From NCBI RefSeq assembly GCF_004349065.1, contig NZ_SMKZ01000012.1:1-64000 (forward strand): a DNA stretch of 64,000 nt, in the 5' to 3' direction. The notes below the pieces were generated by a model, which saw only the letters and a list, made by a program, of their open reading frames with translations, was not told the DNA's origin and made no database searches. The stretch is from Jiangella asiatica. GTDB lineage: Bacteria; Actinomycetota; Actinomycetes; Jiangellales; Jiangellaceae. The translations under genes and the position numbers were made by a program. Positions 53,473 to 61,954 of the stretch are shown here, one piece after another (position 1 is the stretch's first letter; each line of letters starts with the position of its first letter).

Positions 53473-54246
53473 GTGACCCCCGCATCGGCCCGTCCCCGGG
53501 CAGCCAAGGCCGACACCGTCCTCGTCAAGGCCGTCGACGACGCGCGCGCCGCCGCCGTCGCCATCGGCAGCGTCGACGCCGTCGGCGACCACCTCGGTCA
53601 GGACACCGAGGGCGACCGGGTCGTCACGCACTACTTCGGCTGCCTGCTGCCCGGCTACGTCGGCTGGCGCTGGGCGGTTACCGTCACCCGTGCGTCGCGG
53701 TCCAAGGCGGTCACGGTCAGCGAGTGCGTTCTGCTGCCCGGCGCCGAGGCCGTCCTGGCGCCGGCCTGGGTGCCGTGGGAGGAGCGGGTCAAGCCCGACG
53801 ATCTCGGCCCCGGCGACCTCCTGCCGGTCTCCGACGACGACTACCGCGTCGAGCCGGGCTACGTCACCCCCAGCGATCAGGACACCCTCGAGGTCGTCCG
53901 CGACCTCGGCCTCGGCCGCGAGTGGGTGCTGTCCCGCGAGGGCCGCGACGACGCCGCGCAGCGCTGGTCCGACGGCGACACCGGCCCGAACACCGAGATC
54001 GCGAAGGCGGCGCCGGGGCACTGCGGCAGCTGCGGCTTCGCCGTCCCGCTGGCCGGCTCGCTCGGCGGCGGCTTCGGGGTGTGCACCAACGAACGCACTC
54101 CGTTCGACGGCCGGGTCGTCGCGCACGCCCACGGCTGCGGCGGCCACACCGACGTCCGGCTGCCAGCGCCGTCCGAGGACGCTCCGGAGCCGGTCGTCGA
54201 CACCCTGAGCTATGAGCTGGTCCCGCTGGAGCTCGACCAGCCCTGA
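53473..54246 (+). CDS. DUF3027 domain protein
   Basis: The 257-residue protein fits the actinobacterial DUF3027 family: an N-terminal half with VGDHLGQDTEGDRVVTHYFG and YVGWRWAVTVTRASRSK, PAWVPWEERVKPDDLGPGDL, and a C-terminal Cys/His cluster (GHCGSCGF, GVCTNE, HAHGCGGHTD) that probably binds a metal. It is next to CspA, MFS and a GHKL ATPase gene 8 nt downstream. No function is known for the family. Coupling to the ATPase gene suggests a joint role. Confidence 0.85.
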   Translation: MTPASARPRAAKADTVLVKAVDDARAAAVAIGSVDAVGDHLGQDTEGDRVVTHYFGCLLPGYVGWRWAVTVTRASRSKAVTVSECVLLPGAEAVLAPAWVPWEERVKPDDLGPGDLLPVSDDDYRVEPGYVTPSDQDTLEVVRDLGLGREWVLSREGRDDAAQRWSDGDTGPNTEIAKAAPGHCGSCGFAVPLAGSLGGGFGVCTNERTPFDGRVVAHAHGCGGHTDVRLPAPSEDAPEPVVDTLSYELVPLELDQP

Positions 54247-54254
54247 TCCTTCCT

Positions 54255-57209
54255 GTGGACGTCTTCGGCACCGCCGCCCTGCGTGAGCGGGTGCTCGCCG
54301 CCTGGGCGGCATCGCCGGCTCGGTTCCGTGAGGACGCCAACGCCGAGGAGGAGCTGGCCCGCGGCGCATACCGCGACCGCGTGGTCGTCGAGCTGGCCCA
54401 GAACGCCGCCGACGCCGGCCGCCGCGCCGGCGACCCCGCGCGGCTGCTGCTCCGGCTGGACGGCCGCACCCTGGTCGCGGCCAACACCGGCGCGCCGCTC
54501 GACGCGGCGGGCGTCGAGGGTCTGTCCACCCTGCGCGCGTCCACCAAGCGCGACGAGGAGTCCGTCGGCCGGTTCGGGGTCGGCTTCGCCGCCGTCCTGG
54601 CGGTCACCGACGAGCCGCGGGTGCACACCGCCGGCGGCGACGGCATCCGCTGGTCCCGCCACGACGCCCGCGCGGCCGCCGCGGCGGTGCCAGGCCTCGC
54701 CGGCGAGCTCGACCGCCGCGGCCACGCGGTCCCCGTGCTGCGGTTGCCTTTCGCCGCCGCCGCACCGGTGCCGGCCGGCTACGACACCGCGGTCGTGCTG
54801 CCGCTCCGCGACGACGACGCCGTCGCTCTCGTCCGGCGGCTGCTCGACGAGATCGACGACGCTCTCCTGCTGACGCTGCCGGCGCTGGCCGAGGTGACGG
54901 TCGAGGTCGACGGCCACGGGCTGACGCTCGCCGCGGGTCGGCCGGTGACCCTCGCCGGCGGGCTGCAGGAGCGGCGCATCGGGGACCGGACCTGGCGGTT
55001 GAGCACCCGCTCCGGGTCCGCCGCCGACGAGCTGCTGGCGGACCGGCCGTTCGAGGAGCGGTCCAGGCCGGTGTGGTCGGTCACGGTCGCCGTACCGGTC
55101 GGGCCGGGCGGCACCCCCGGCCCGCTGCCGTCGTCGGTCCCGGGGGTCCTGCACGCACCGACGCCGACCGACGACCGCACCGACCTGCCGGTGCTGGTCA
55201 TCGCGAGCCTGCCGCTGGACTCCTCCCGCCGCCGGGTGGCGCCCGGCCCGCTGACCGACCACCTGGTCGAGCAGGTCGCGCAGGCCTACGCCGCACTGGT
55301 GGCCGGGCTTGCACTGGCCGCCGGTGCCACAGTGCTCGACCTGGTGCCCGGGCCGCTCGGCGTGGACGCCGTCGACGCCCAGGTGCACCGGGCGGCCCGG
55401 ACGGCGCTGGCCGCGACGCCGTTCGTCCCGGCCGCCGGTGGTGACCTGCTCCGGCCCACCGAGGTCGTCCTGGTCGACGGACTCGGCTGGTCGGCGTCGG
55501 GCGGCGCCGCGGCCCTGGCGGGCGTCGTCACCGGACTGCCCGAACGTGACTGGTGGCGCGACGACGTGCTGCCCGGCCTGGGTGCCACCGTCGTGCCGCT
55601 CGCCGACCTGGTGGACGAACTGGCCGGGCTCGAGCTGGACCCGCCCGGCTGGCGGGCGCTCTACGACGTGCTGGACGGCTCGGACCCGGAGGCGATGGGT
55701 GCGTTGCCGGTGCCGCTGGCCGATGGGCGCCTGGTCCGCGGCCCGCGCGGAGTGCTGCTGCCCGGTGACGTCGACCCCGAGCTGCTGGCGCCGTTCCGAC
55801 TGCGGGTGGTGGCGCCGGACGCCGTCCACCCGCTGCTGGGCCGGCTGGGTGCGGCGGAGGCGACCGCGGCATCGGTGCTGCGCGATCCTCTGGTGGCGGG
55901 CGCCGTGACCGACCTGGCCGACAGCGACGACGACCCCGAGGCGGTGGCCGGCGCGGTGCTGCGGCTGATCGCCGAGACCAGGCTGACCTGGCGCGACGAG
56001 CCGTGGCTGGCCGAGCTGCCGCTGCCGGACGCCACCGGCGCGGTCGGACCGGCCCGCGAGCTGCTGCTGCCCGGGTCCGCGGTGCTGTCCGCGCTCGACG
56101 CGGACCCGGACGAGTTCACCGTCGCCCCCGAGGTGGTGGCGCGGTTCGGGCCGGGCACGCTGCGGGCGGTCGGGGTGCGCGACGGGTTCGCCGTCGTCCG
56201 TGACGCCGACGTGCCGCTCGATCCGGACACCGAGCACGACCTCGACGACGAGCAGGGCTGGGTCGACGCGACGCTCAGGTTGGTCAGGGCGCGGCCCGCG
56301 GAGGCGTTCATCGGCGAGTTCGTCGCCGTCGCCGACCTCGACCTCGTCCGCGACGACGCCTGGCCCGACGTCCTGGGCTGGCTGGCCGGCGACGCCGAGG
56401 CGCGGGCGGCCGTGGTGGAACCAGCGCTGCTCACGCTGCCCGACGGATCGCGGCGGGCGGTCGCGTCGTATCCGGCGTGGTGGCTGCGCACCCACGCGGT
56501 GCTCGACGGCCGGCCGCTTGGGCGGTCCAGCCTGCCGGGTGCCGACCGGGTCGTGCGAGCCCTGCTGCCGGTGGCCGACGTGCCGGTCGACGACGCGTTC
56601 GCCGCCGCCGTCGGCCTCGTGCGCACGCTCGCCGACGCCGATGCGGACGCCCTGCTGGACCGGCTGGCCGACGACGACGTCGCGCTCGGCGCCCCGGACC
56701 TGACGGCCGTGTACGCGGAGCTGGCCGGCCGCGATCCGTCCACGGTGCGGCCGCCGCAGCGGCTCCGGGTGCTGGACGGCTCCGGCAGCCGGGTGGTGCC
56801 TGCCGGCGAGGCCGTTGTCTGCGACGGGCCGCACTGGCTGCAGCTCGGCCTGACCGGTGTGGTCCCGGGGCCGGTGCCGCTTGCCGACGTCCTCGACACC
56901 GACCTCGCCGCCGACGTCATCGACGCCGACCTGTCCGCGGGCGGGCGGCGACAGCCGGTGCCGGACGCGGCCGCGGCGGTGCTCGGCCGGGTGCCCGGGA
57001 CCTACGTCGAGCACGACGACCTGCGGGTCGGCGGCGTCGAGGTCGACTGGTGGGTCGACGGCGACGACGTCCACGCCGCGACGACGGACGGGCTCGCCCG
57101 CGGACTGGCCTGGGTGACCGGGCGCTGGGACCGGCGCTGGCTGTTGGTCGAGGCGCTCAGCGAGCCCGAGGCGCTGCCCCGCCTGCTGGTCGAGGATGCC
57201 TTCGAGTAG
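54255..57209 (+). CDS. Sacsin-like GHKL-fold ATPase domain protein
   Basis: The 984-residue protein starts with an Hsp90/sacsin-type ATP-binding domain: DRVVVELAQNAADAGRRAGD (N-box, Asn and following Asp), RLDGRTLVAANTGAPL and the G-box VGRFGVGFAAVLAVTDE. The rest is Ala, Leu, Asp and Val rich without recognised domains. Family members annotated as sacsin N-terminal ATP-binding-like occur in actinomycetes near DUF3027. GTG 54255 begins 8 nt after DUF3027. It could be a chaperone or a defence-type GHKL ATPase; neither is shown. Confidence 0.82.
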   Translation: MDVFGTAALRERVLAAWAASPARFREDANAEEELARGAYRDRVVVELAQNAADAGRRAGDPARLLLRLDGRTLVAANTGAPLDAAGVEGLSTLRASTKRDEESVGRFGVGFAAVLAVTDEPRVHTAGGDGIRWSRHDARAAAAAVPGLAGELDRRGHAVPVLRLPFAAAAPVPAGYDTAVVLPLRDDDAVALVRRLLDEIDDALLLTLPALAEVTVEVDGHGLTLAAGRPVTLAGGLQERRIGDRTWRLSTRSGSAADELLADRPFEERSRPVWSVTVAVPVGPGGTPGPLPSSVPGVLHAPTPTDDRTDLPVLVIASLPLDSSRRRVAPGPLTDHLVEQVAQAYAALVAGLALAAGATVLDLVPGPLGVDAVDAQVHRAARTALAATPFVPAAGGDLLRPTEVVLVDGLGWSASGGAAALAGVVTGLPERDWWRDDVLPGLGATVVPLADLVDELAGLELDPPGWRALYDVLDGSDPEAMGALPVPLADGRLVRGPRGVLLPGDVDPELLAPFRLRVVAPDAVHPLLGRLGAAEATAASVLRDPLVAGAVTDLADSDDDPEAVAGAVLRLIAETRLTWRDEPWLAELPLPDATGAVGPARELLLPGSAVLSALDADPDEFTVAPEVVARFGPGTLRAVGVRDGFAVVRDADVPLDPDTEHDLDDEQGWVDATLRLVRARPAEAFIGEFVAVADLDLVRDDAWPDVLGWLAGDAEARAAVVEPALLTLPDGSRRAVASYPAWWLRTHAVLDGRPLGRSSLPGADRVVRALLPVADVPVDDAFAAAVGLVRTLADADADALLDRLADDDVALGAPDLTAVYAELAGRDPSTVRPPQRLRVLDGSGSRVVPAGEAVVCDGPHWLQLGLTGVVPGPVPLADVLDTDLAADVIDADLSAGGRRQPVPDAAAAVLGRVPGTYVEHDDLRVGGVEVDWWVDGDDVHAATTDGLARGLAWVTGRWDRRWLLVEALSEPEALPRLLVEDAFE

Positions 57210-57231
57210 CGAGCGCTGGTCGGCGCACCGG

Positions 57232-58653
57232 TCAGAAGCGCCGGCCGCCGCCGGAGCGCCGGGACGACCGCCGGCTCGAACCGCCGCCGAAGCTGCTGCG
57301 CCGGCGCCGGCTCCTGCCGCCACCGAAGCCACCGCCGAACCCGCCGCGGCCGTCGTCGTCGCCCGAACCGGACTGCGACATCGCGGAGCTGATGCCGCGC
57401 CCCAGTGAACGGCTGAAGCGGCCCAGCCGGGCCCGTGGCCGCCGTGACTCCCAGCGGCTCCAGAGGTCGCCGCGGGCGCGGCCGTGATCGTCGTGCGGGA
57501 ACCGCCAGTAGTTGTCGTCGCTGGTCCAGTAGCCCTCGATGTAGGCGACGAGGTCCTCGCCACCCTCCCAGTAGTTGCGCTCGCCGGCCGTGCGGGCGAT
57601 CGGGGCCTGCGCGGTGTCGAGCCGTCCGGCGCACTCGTCGCAGACCGGGACCTCGCGCTCGGCGCCGTCGGTGGGTGACCACTGGCGCTGCTGGGTGCTC
57701 GGGCCGTGCCGCGGGTCGAAGAAGCACGGTGGCGTCGGCTCCGGGATCGGTTTGCCCTGCCGCAGCGCGACCAGGCACGCCAGCTTGTAACGGGCCGACC
57801 CGAGCATCGACGTGACCGCCTGCACGTCGTCGTCACCGGCGACGGCGTCGAGCCGGTGCCGGGCCTTCTCGACCGTGTCGAGGACCTCGCGGCTGAGCTT
57901 CGACTGCTCGATGTCGGCGGTCGTCGGCAGCTCGGACACCCGCTGCGACAGCTCGATGACCTCGTCGTTCAGCATCGGGCGGACGACGTCGAGGTGGCGC
58001 TGCTCCTCGGCCTTGCGCCGACGGCGGTTGGACAGTGTCGTGCCGCCCCACCAGAGCCCGAGGACGCCGGCCGCGCCACCCGTCCACGGTGCGACGTCGA
58101 CGTAGAGCGGCCGGTCGATCTCGGAGGCACGCTCGATGAACCGCTCGATCATCGGGCCGTAGGACGGTGCGCAGCAGTCGACGGCTTGGTCGACGGCGTC
58201 GCCAACGTAGTACGTCGGGCCCTCCTCGCTGTGCTGTACCGCGTTGAAGCTGCGTCCGTCGTGCGAGGAGTCGGCGACCGTCATGACGGCGTACACGCCG
58301 TCGACGCCGACGCGGTCGTACAGCTGGGACGCCAGCTCCTCCCCCTCCCAGAGCAGGTCGGCGCTCACGAACTCGTCCTCGCCGCGCGGGTCGAGCTTGC
58401 CCGCCGGGACGACGGCGATGCGCATGTCGACCGGAGCGTCGGCGGCGGCCGCGTCGAGCTCGCTCTCCCACTCCGGGTCGAGCTCGTCGGCGACGTCCGG
58501 GTCGACCCAGACACCCGGCTCGGCCAGCTCGAGCGCGACCTCGTCGAAGTAGCGCTCGACGTCGGCCTCGTCGGCGACGGAGGACGGAGCGGCGACGAGG
58601 ACTGCGGCCGTCGCCGCTGTCGCGGCGGCCGCGAGGCGGTGCGCGGACCTCAT
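57232..58653 (-). CDS. Secreted/membrane protein with TPM-like domain and zinc-knuckle tail (paralogue 1)
   Basis: The 473-residue protein has a signal peptide (RLAAAATAATAAVLVAAPSS), an extracytoplasmic region resembling TPM (about 35-185), one membrane segment (GGAAGVLGLWWGGTTL), and a helical cytoplasmic part (EVIELSQRVSELPTTADIEQ). A Cys pair region follows (PCFFDPRHGPS, REVPVCDECAGRL), then a Gly/Ser/Arg-rich tail (GGFGGGFGGGRSRRRR). The next gene encodes a shorter paralogue with the same CFFD-RHG and REVP-C-x-x-C parts. The two overlap by 4 nt. Function unknown. Confidence 0.75.
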   Translation of the reverse strand: MRSAHRLAAAATAATAAVLVAAPSSVADEADVERYFDEVALELAEPGVWVDPDVADELDPEWESELDAAAADAPVDMRIAVVPAGKLDPRGEDEFVSADLLWEGEELASQLYDRVGVDGVYAVMTVADSSHDGRSFNAVQHSEEGPTYYVGDAVDQAVDCCAPSYGPMIERFIERASEIDRPLYVDVAPWTGGAAGVLGLWWGGTTLSNRRRRKAEEQRHLDVVRPMLNDEVIELSQRVSELPTTADIEQSKLSREVLDTVEKARHRLDAVAGDDDVQAVTSMLGSARYKLACLVALRQGKPIPEPTPPCFFDPRHGPSTQQRQWSPTDGAEREVPVCDECAGRLDTAQAPIARTAGERNYWEGGEDLVAYIEGYWTSDDNYWRFPHDDHGRARGDLWSRWESRRPRARLGRFSRSLGRGISSAMSQSGSGDDDGRGGFGGGFGGGRSRRRRSSFGGGSSRRSSRRSGGGRRF

Positions 58654-59729
58654 CGGTGTGTCTCGGTCAAGCGGTCGCGGCAGGCGGCGCAGATCGGGAC
58701 TTCACGGGCGCGGCCGCCGGCCGGCGTGTACATCCAGTCGGTCACCGACACTCCATGGCGCTGGTCGAAGAAGCAGTCAGCGCGTCGCGCCGGCGGCGGC
58801 TGACCGGCCAGGCGCGCTCGTCCGCACGCCAAACGCCACCGACCGTACTCGACCGTGGCTCGAACCGCACGCAGCACGGTGTCGTCGGGTGCGTCGTCGA
58901 CCGCCGAACCGGCCTCGGCGTAGGCGTCCATGGCCGACTGGACGTCGGCCGCGACGGTGGGGTCGTCGACGGCGAGGTCGGCGGCGTCGAGCTCCTCGCC
59001 GAAGCGGGTGACGTCCTCGCGGGCCAGCTGCTGACGCTCGGCCAGCGAGTCGGTCTCGTCGTCGAGGACCTCGAAGGACGGCCGATACGGCGCCGGCCCC
59101 GCGGCGCCGCCCGCTCCCTGACGCCGTCGCCGGCGCCACCAGAGGAGTGCGCCGGCCAGCACCGCGAGGACGGCGACCACGACGAGCACGGGAACCACCC
59201 AGCCGCCGGAACCGTCCTCAGCGGGCGCACCGGGCAGGCCGAGCTCGGTGAGGACGTCGTCGAGGACGGCGACCTGGTGCGAACGGGTGTACCGGTCGAG
59301 CGCGGCGTCGAGCGCCGGCCCGACGGGTGCGTCGATGCCGACCGCCATGCCGTAGGTGGCCGCGCCGCCGAAGACCACCAGGTAGGCGCCGTCCGGTGCG
59401 CCGGCATCGGCGAGTGCGTCGAGGAACGCGCGGCCGCGTTCGTCGTTGGAGCCGCCCGGCATGTCCGACAGCGCCACCGCCGGCACGACCGCGATGTACG
59501 TGGGCGGATCCTGCCCCTCGACCCGCGCCGTGAGTCGCTGGGCGTCGTCGTCGGAGACGATGGAACGCTGCCCCGGGTCGACGAAGACCGGCGCGGACTC
59601 CCAGCCGGCCAGTACGTCGGCGACGTGGCCGTCGGCGGGCGCGGGACCGGAGAGCTCGACGGCGGCCGGGGCTGCGGCCAGGCCCGTCCCGGCCAGCGCG
59701 AGTAGCGCCGCCGTGAGAGTCAGCCGCAT
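58650..59729 (-). CDS. Secreted/membrane protein with TPM-like domain and zinc-knuckle tail (paralogue 2)
   Basis: The 359-residue protein has a signal peptide (LTAALLALAGTGLAAAPAAV), an extracytoplasmic TPM-like region (about 30-165), one helix (VVPVLVVVAVLAVLAGALLWW), a charged helical part (ERQQLAREDVTRFGEELDAA) and a C-terminal pair CFFDQRHGVS and REVPICAACRDRL. It is the first of the two tandem paralogues in transcription order and lacks the Gly/Arg tail. It overlaps the dienelactone-hydrolase-like gene by 10 nt. Confidence 0.75.
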   Translation of the reverse strand: MRLTLTAALLALAGTGLAAAPAAVELSGPAPADGHVADVLAGWESAPVFVDPGQRSIVSDDDAQRLTARVEGQDPPTYIAVVPAVALSDMPGGSNDERGRAFLDALADAGAPDGAYLVVFGGAATYGMAVGIDAPVGPALDAALDRYTRSHQVAVLDDVLTELGLPGAPAEDGSGGWVVPVLVVVAVLAVLAGALLWWRRRRRQGAGGAAGPAPYRPSFEVLDDETDSLAERQQLAREDVTRFGEELDAADLAVDDPTVAADVQSAMDAYAEAGSAVDDAPDDTVLRAVRATVEYGRWRLACGRARLAGQPPPARRADCFFDQRHGVSVTDWMYTPAGGRAREVPICAACRDRLTETHR

Positions 59730-60310
59730 GCGGCGAGAAACCTCTGGGCACGGCCGTTCATGGTGCCGGCCGCCTCCCGATGGTGCTCACGCGGTAGCGA
59801 GGAGTCGGCGAACAGGTGTGTGGTGACCCCCGGATACGAGAAGTACTGGTAGGCGGCGCCGGCCGCGCTGACGGTCTCGGCGAACTCGTCGTTCAGGTCG
59901 TTCTCGCGGAACGGATCGTGCTCGCCCTCGTGCACCTGCGCCGGCACCGACGACGGCCACAGCTCGGCCCCGACGGCGCGCAGCGGCACCGAGCCGTGGA
60001 ACAGCAGCGCACCGAGGGCACCGGGCCGTGACGCTGCGAGCTGGATGGCGGGCAGCACGCCGTTGGAGTACCCGGCGTACACGACGCGGGACGGCAGCCC
60101 GGCGACCGCCTCGCCGGCGCGTCGCAGCAGCTCGGGCTGGCCGCCGTACCCATCGAACCAGGCGAACGCGTCGTCGTAGTCGTCGAACACCGCACCACCG
60201 TAGAGGTCGGGGACGTGGACGACGTGGCCGGCCTGCCGCCACTGCGTGGCCGTCTCCAGCACGCCGGGACGCAACCCCAGCACGGAGTGGAACAGCACGA
60301 TCTCGGTCAT
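59720..60310 (-). CDS. Dienelactone hydrolase family protein
   Basis: The 196-residue alpha/beta hydrolase has the nucleophile elbow VYAGYSNGVLPAIQLAAS (GYSNG, a Ser where classical DLH has Cys), an Asp region in GEHDPFRENDLNDEF and the final His in PGVTTHLFADSSLP. ATG 60310 starts the conserved MTEIVLFHSVLG; the longer frame adds unrelated residues. It heads a leftward run with the two TPM-like genes. The substrate is unknown. Confidence 0.85.
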   Translation of the reverse strand: MTEIVLFHSVLGLRPGVLETATQWRQAGHVVHVPDLYGGAVFDDYDDAFAWFDGYGGQPELLRRAGEAVAGLPSRVVYAGYSNGVLPAIQLAASRPGALGALLFHGSVPLRAVGAELWPSSVPAQVHEGEHDPFRENDLNDEFAETVSAAGAAYQYFSYPGVTTHLFADSSLPREHHREAAGTMNGRAQRFLAACG

Positions 60311-60366
60311 GGTCTGGGTTGTATCAGCCGGCACCGACAACACCCGCTCGCTCCGTGATCACGGCG

Positions 60367-61818
60367 TCAGCTGACACCGAGCAGGTCCTCGATCGGGGCG
60401 ATGGCGAAGTAGACCACGAACATCGCGGCGACCACCCACAGCAGCGGATGCACCTGGCGGGCCTTGCCGCGGGCGAGCTTGATGATGACGTAGGCGAGAA
60501 AGCCGGCGCCGATGCCGGTGCTGATCGAGTACGTGAACGGCATCAGCGCGACGGTGAGGAACGCCGGGATCGCGAACTCCAGGTCATCCCAGGAGATCTC
60601 GCGCACCTGCGACATCATCAGGAACCCCACGAGCACCAGCGCCGGGGCGGCCGCCTCGTTCGGCACCATCGCGACCAGCGGCGCCAGGAACGTCGCCAGC
60701 AGGAAGCAGACCCCGGTGACGACGCTGGCCAGGCCGGTGCGGGCGCCCTCGCCGACGCCCGATGCGGACTCGATGTACGACGTGTTGCTCGAGACGGACG
60801 CGGCACCGCCGGCCGCGGCCGCCACCGAGTCGACGACGAGGATCCGCGCCGTGCGCGGCGGGTTGCCGTCCTCGTCGAGCAGGTCGCCCTCGGCACCGAC
60901 GGCGACCATGGTGCCCATCGTGTCGAAGAAGTCGGCCAGCATCAGCGTGAACACGAACAACACGACGCTGACGACGCCGACGGCCTCCCACGACCCCAGC
61001 AGGCTGAACTCACCCAGCAGCCCGAAGTCCGGCAGATCCACGACCTGGTCCGGAACCTGCGGCGCGTTGAGGTTCCAGCCGTTCGGGTTCTCCGCCGACG
61101 TGCCGAGGTCAGCGACGGACTCGACGATCACCGCGAGCACGGCGGTCGCGACGATGGTCCACAGGATCGCGCCGCGGATCTTCAACGCGTAGAGCACGAT
61201 GACCGCGATCAGGCCGGCGCAGAACACCGCGACCGGCAGCGTCGTCAGCGAGCCGCCCGCACCCAGGCCGATCGGCGGCGACGGGTTGCCGGTCGAGCGG
61301 ACGAACCCGGCGTTGACGAACCCGACCAGCGCGATGAACAGGCCGATCCCCACGCTGATCGCGGTCTTGAGCTGCCGCGGGACCGCCGCGAAGACGGCCT
61401 GACGGAACCCCGTCAGCACCAGGACGAGGATGACCAGGCCCTCCATCACGACCAGGCCCATCGCGTCGGCCCACGACATCTGGCTGGCCAGCCCGAAGGC
61501 GACGAACGCGTTGAGGCCGAGGCCGGTGGCCAGCGCCAGCGGGTAGTTGGCGAACGCGCCCATCGCGATCGTGAGCACGCCCGCGACGAGCGCCGTCGTC
61601 GCCGCGACGGCCGCGAGGTCCGGCTCCGCGCCACCGCCGAGGAAGACGCCGTCGACGTCCGGCACGGTGCCGATGATCAGCGGGTTCAGCACGATGATGT
61701 ACGCCATCGTGAAGAAGGTGACCAGGCCACCTCTGACCTCACGGCCGACGGTCGAACCACGTTCGGTGATCCTGAAGTACCGGTCCAGGGCCGTCGTCTC
61801 GGTGGGGGACGAGGTCAT
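60367..61818 (-). CDS. NCS2 family purine permease (AzgA type)
   Basis: The 483-residue transporter has 12-14 predicted helices and the AzgA hallmarks ITERGSTVGREVRGGLVTFF then TMAYIIVLNPLI, GLGLNAFVAFGL and VSSNTSYIESASGVGEGART, containing the substrate and proton site. It likely imports hypoxanthine, guanine or adenine. ATG 61818 is fixed by GGAGGAGC just upstream; a far longer open frame reading to 62958 is an antisense shadow. It is divergent from the DUF2530 gene, a common arrangement in actinomycetes. Confidence 0.92.
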   Translation of the reverse strand: MTSSPTETTALDRYFRITERGSTVGREVRGGLVTFFTMAYIIVLNPLIIGTVPDVDGVFLGGGAEPDLAAVAATTALVAGVLTIAMGAFANYPLALATGLGLNAFVAFGLASQMSWADAMGLVVMEGLVILVLVLTGFRQAVFAAVPRQLKTAISVGIGLFIALVGFVNAGFVRSTGNPSPPIGLGAGGSLTTLPVAVFCAGLIAVIVLYALKIRGAILWTIVATAVLAVIVESVADLGTSAENPNGWNLNAPQVPDQVVDLPDFGLLGEFSLLGSWEAVGVVSVVLFVFTLMLADFFDTMGTMVAVGAEGDLLDEDGNPPRTARILVVDSVAAAAGGAASVSSNTSYIESASGVGEGARTGLASVVTGVCFLLATFLAPLVAMVPNEAAAPALVLVGFLMMSQVREISWDDLEFAIPAFLTVALMPFTYSISTGIGAGFLAYVIIKLARGKARQVHPLLWVVAAMFVVYFAIAPIEDLLGVS

Positions 61819-61920
61819 GCGCTCCTCCGGTGCGTGAGGGGGTGTCGCGGCGGGGGTTTCGCGGGTGAGGATGCCAGAAGATCGCTGGGAACGTGAGGCA
61901 GCTGACGATCGAACGGCTCG

Positions 61921-61940
61921 CCCCGCCGGCCCGGGCGGGG
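61921..61940. promoter_or_regulatory. Hairpin in divergent AzgA/DUF2530 region
   Basis: CCCCGCC (61921-61927) and GGCGGGG (61934-61940) are perfect complements around GGCCCG. TAGCCT (61942-61947) follows and is 7 nt before the DUF2530 ATG, suggesting a leaderless promoter with an overlapping symmetric site. Confidence 0.45.
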
Positions 61941-61954
61941 CTAGCCTGGGTGAC

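Noticed and set aside
54210-57836. 1208-codon open frame on the minus strand opposite the sacsin-like gene
   Set aside because: It is a GC-bias shadow: low-complexity Arg/Gln/His/Pro composition, no domain, and it covers well-supported genes on the other strand.
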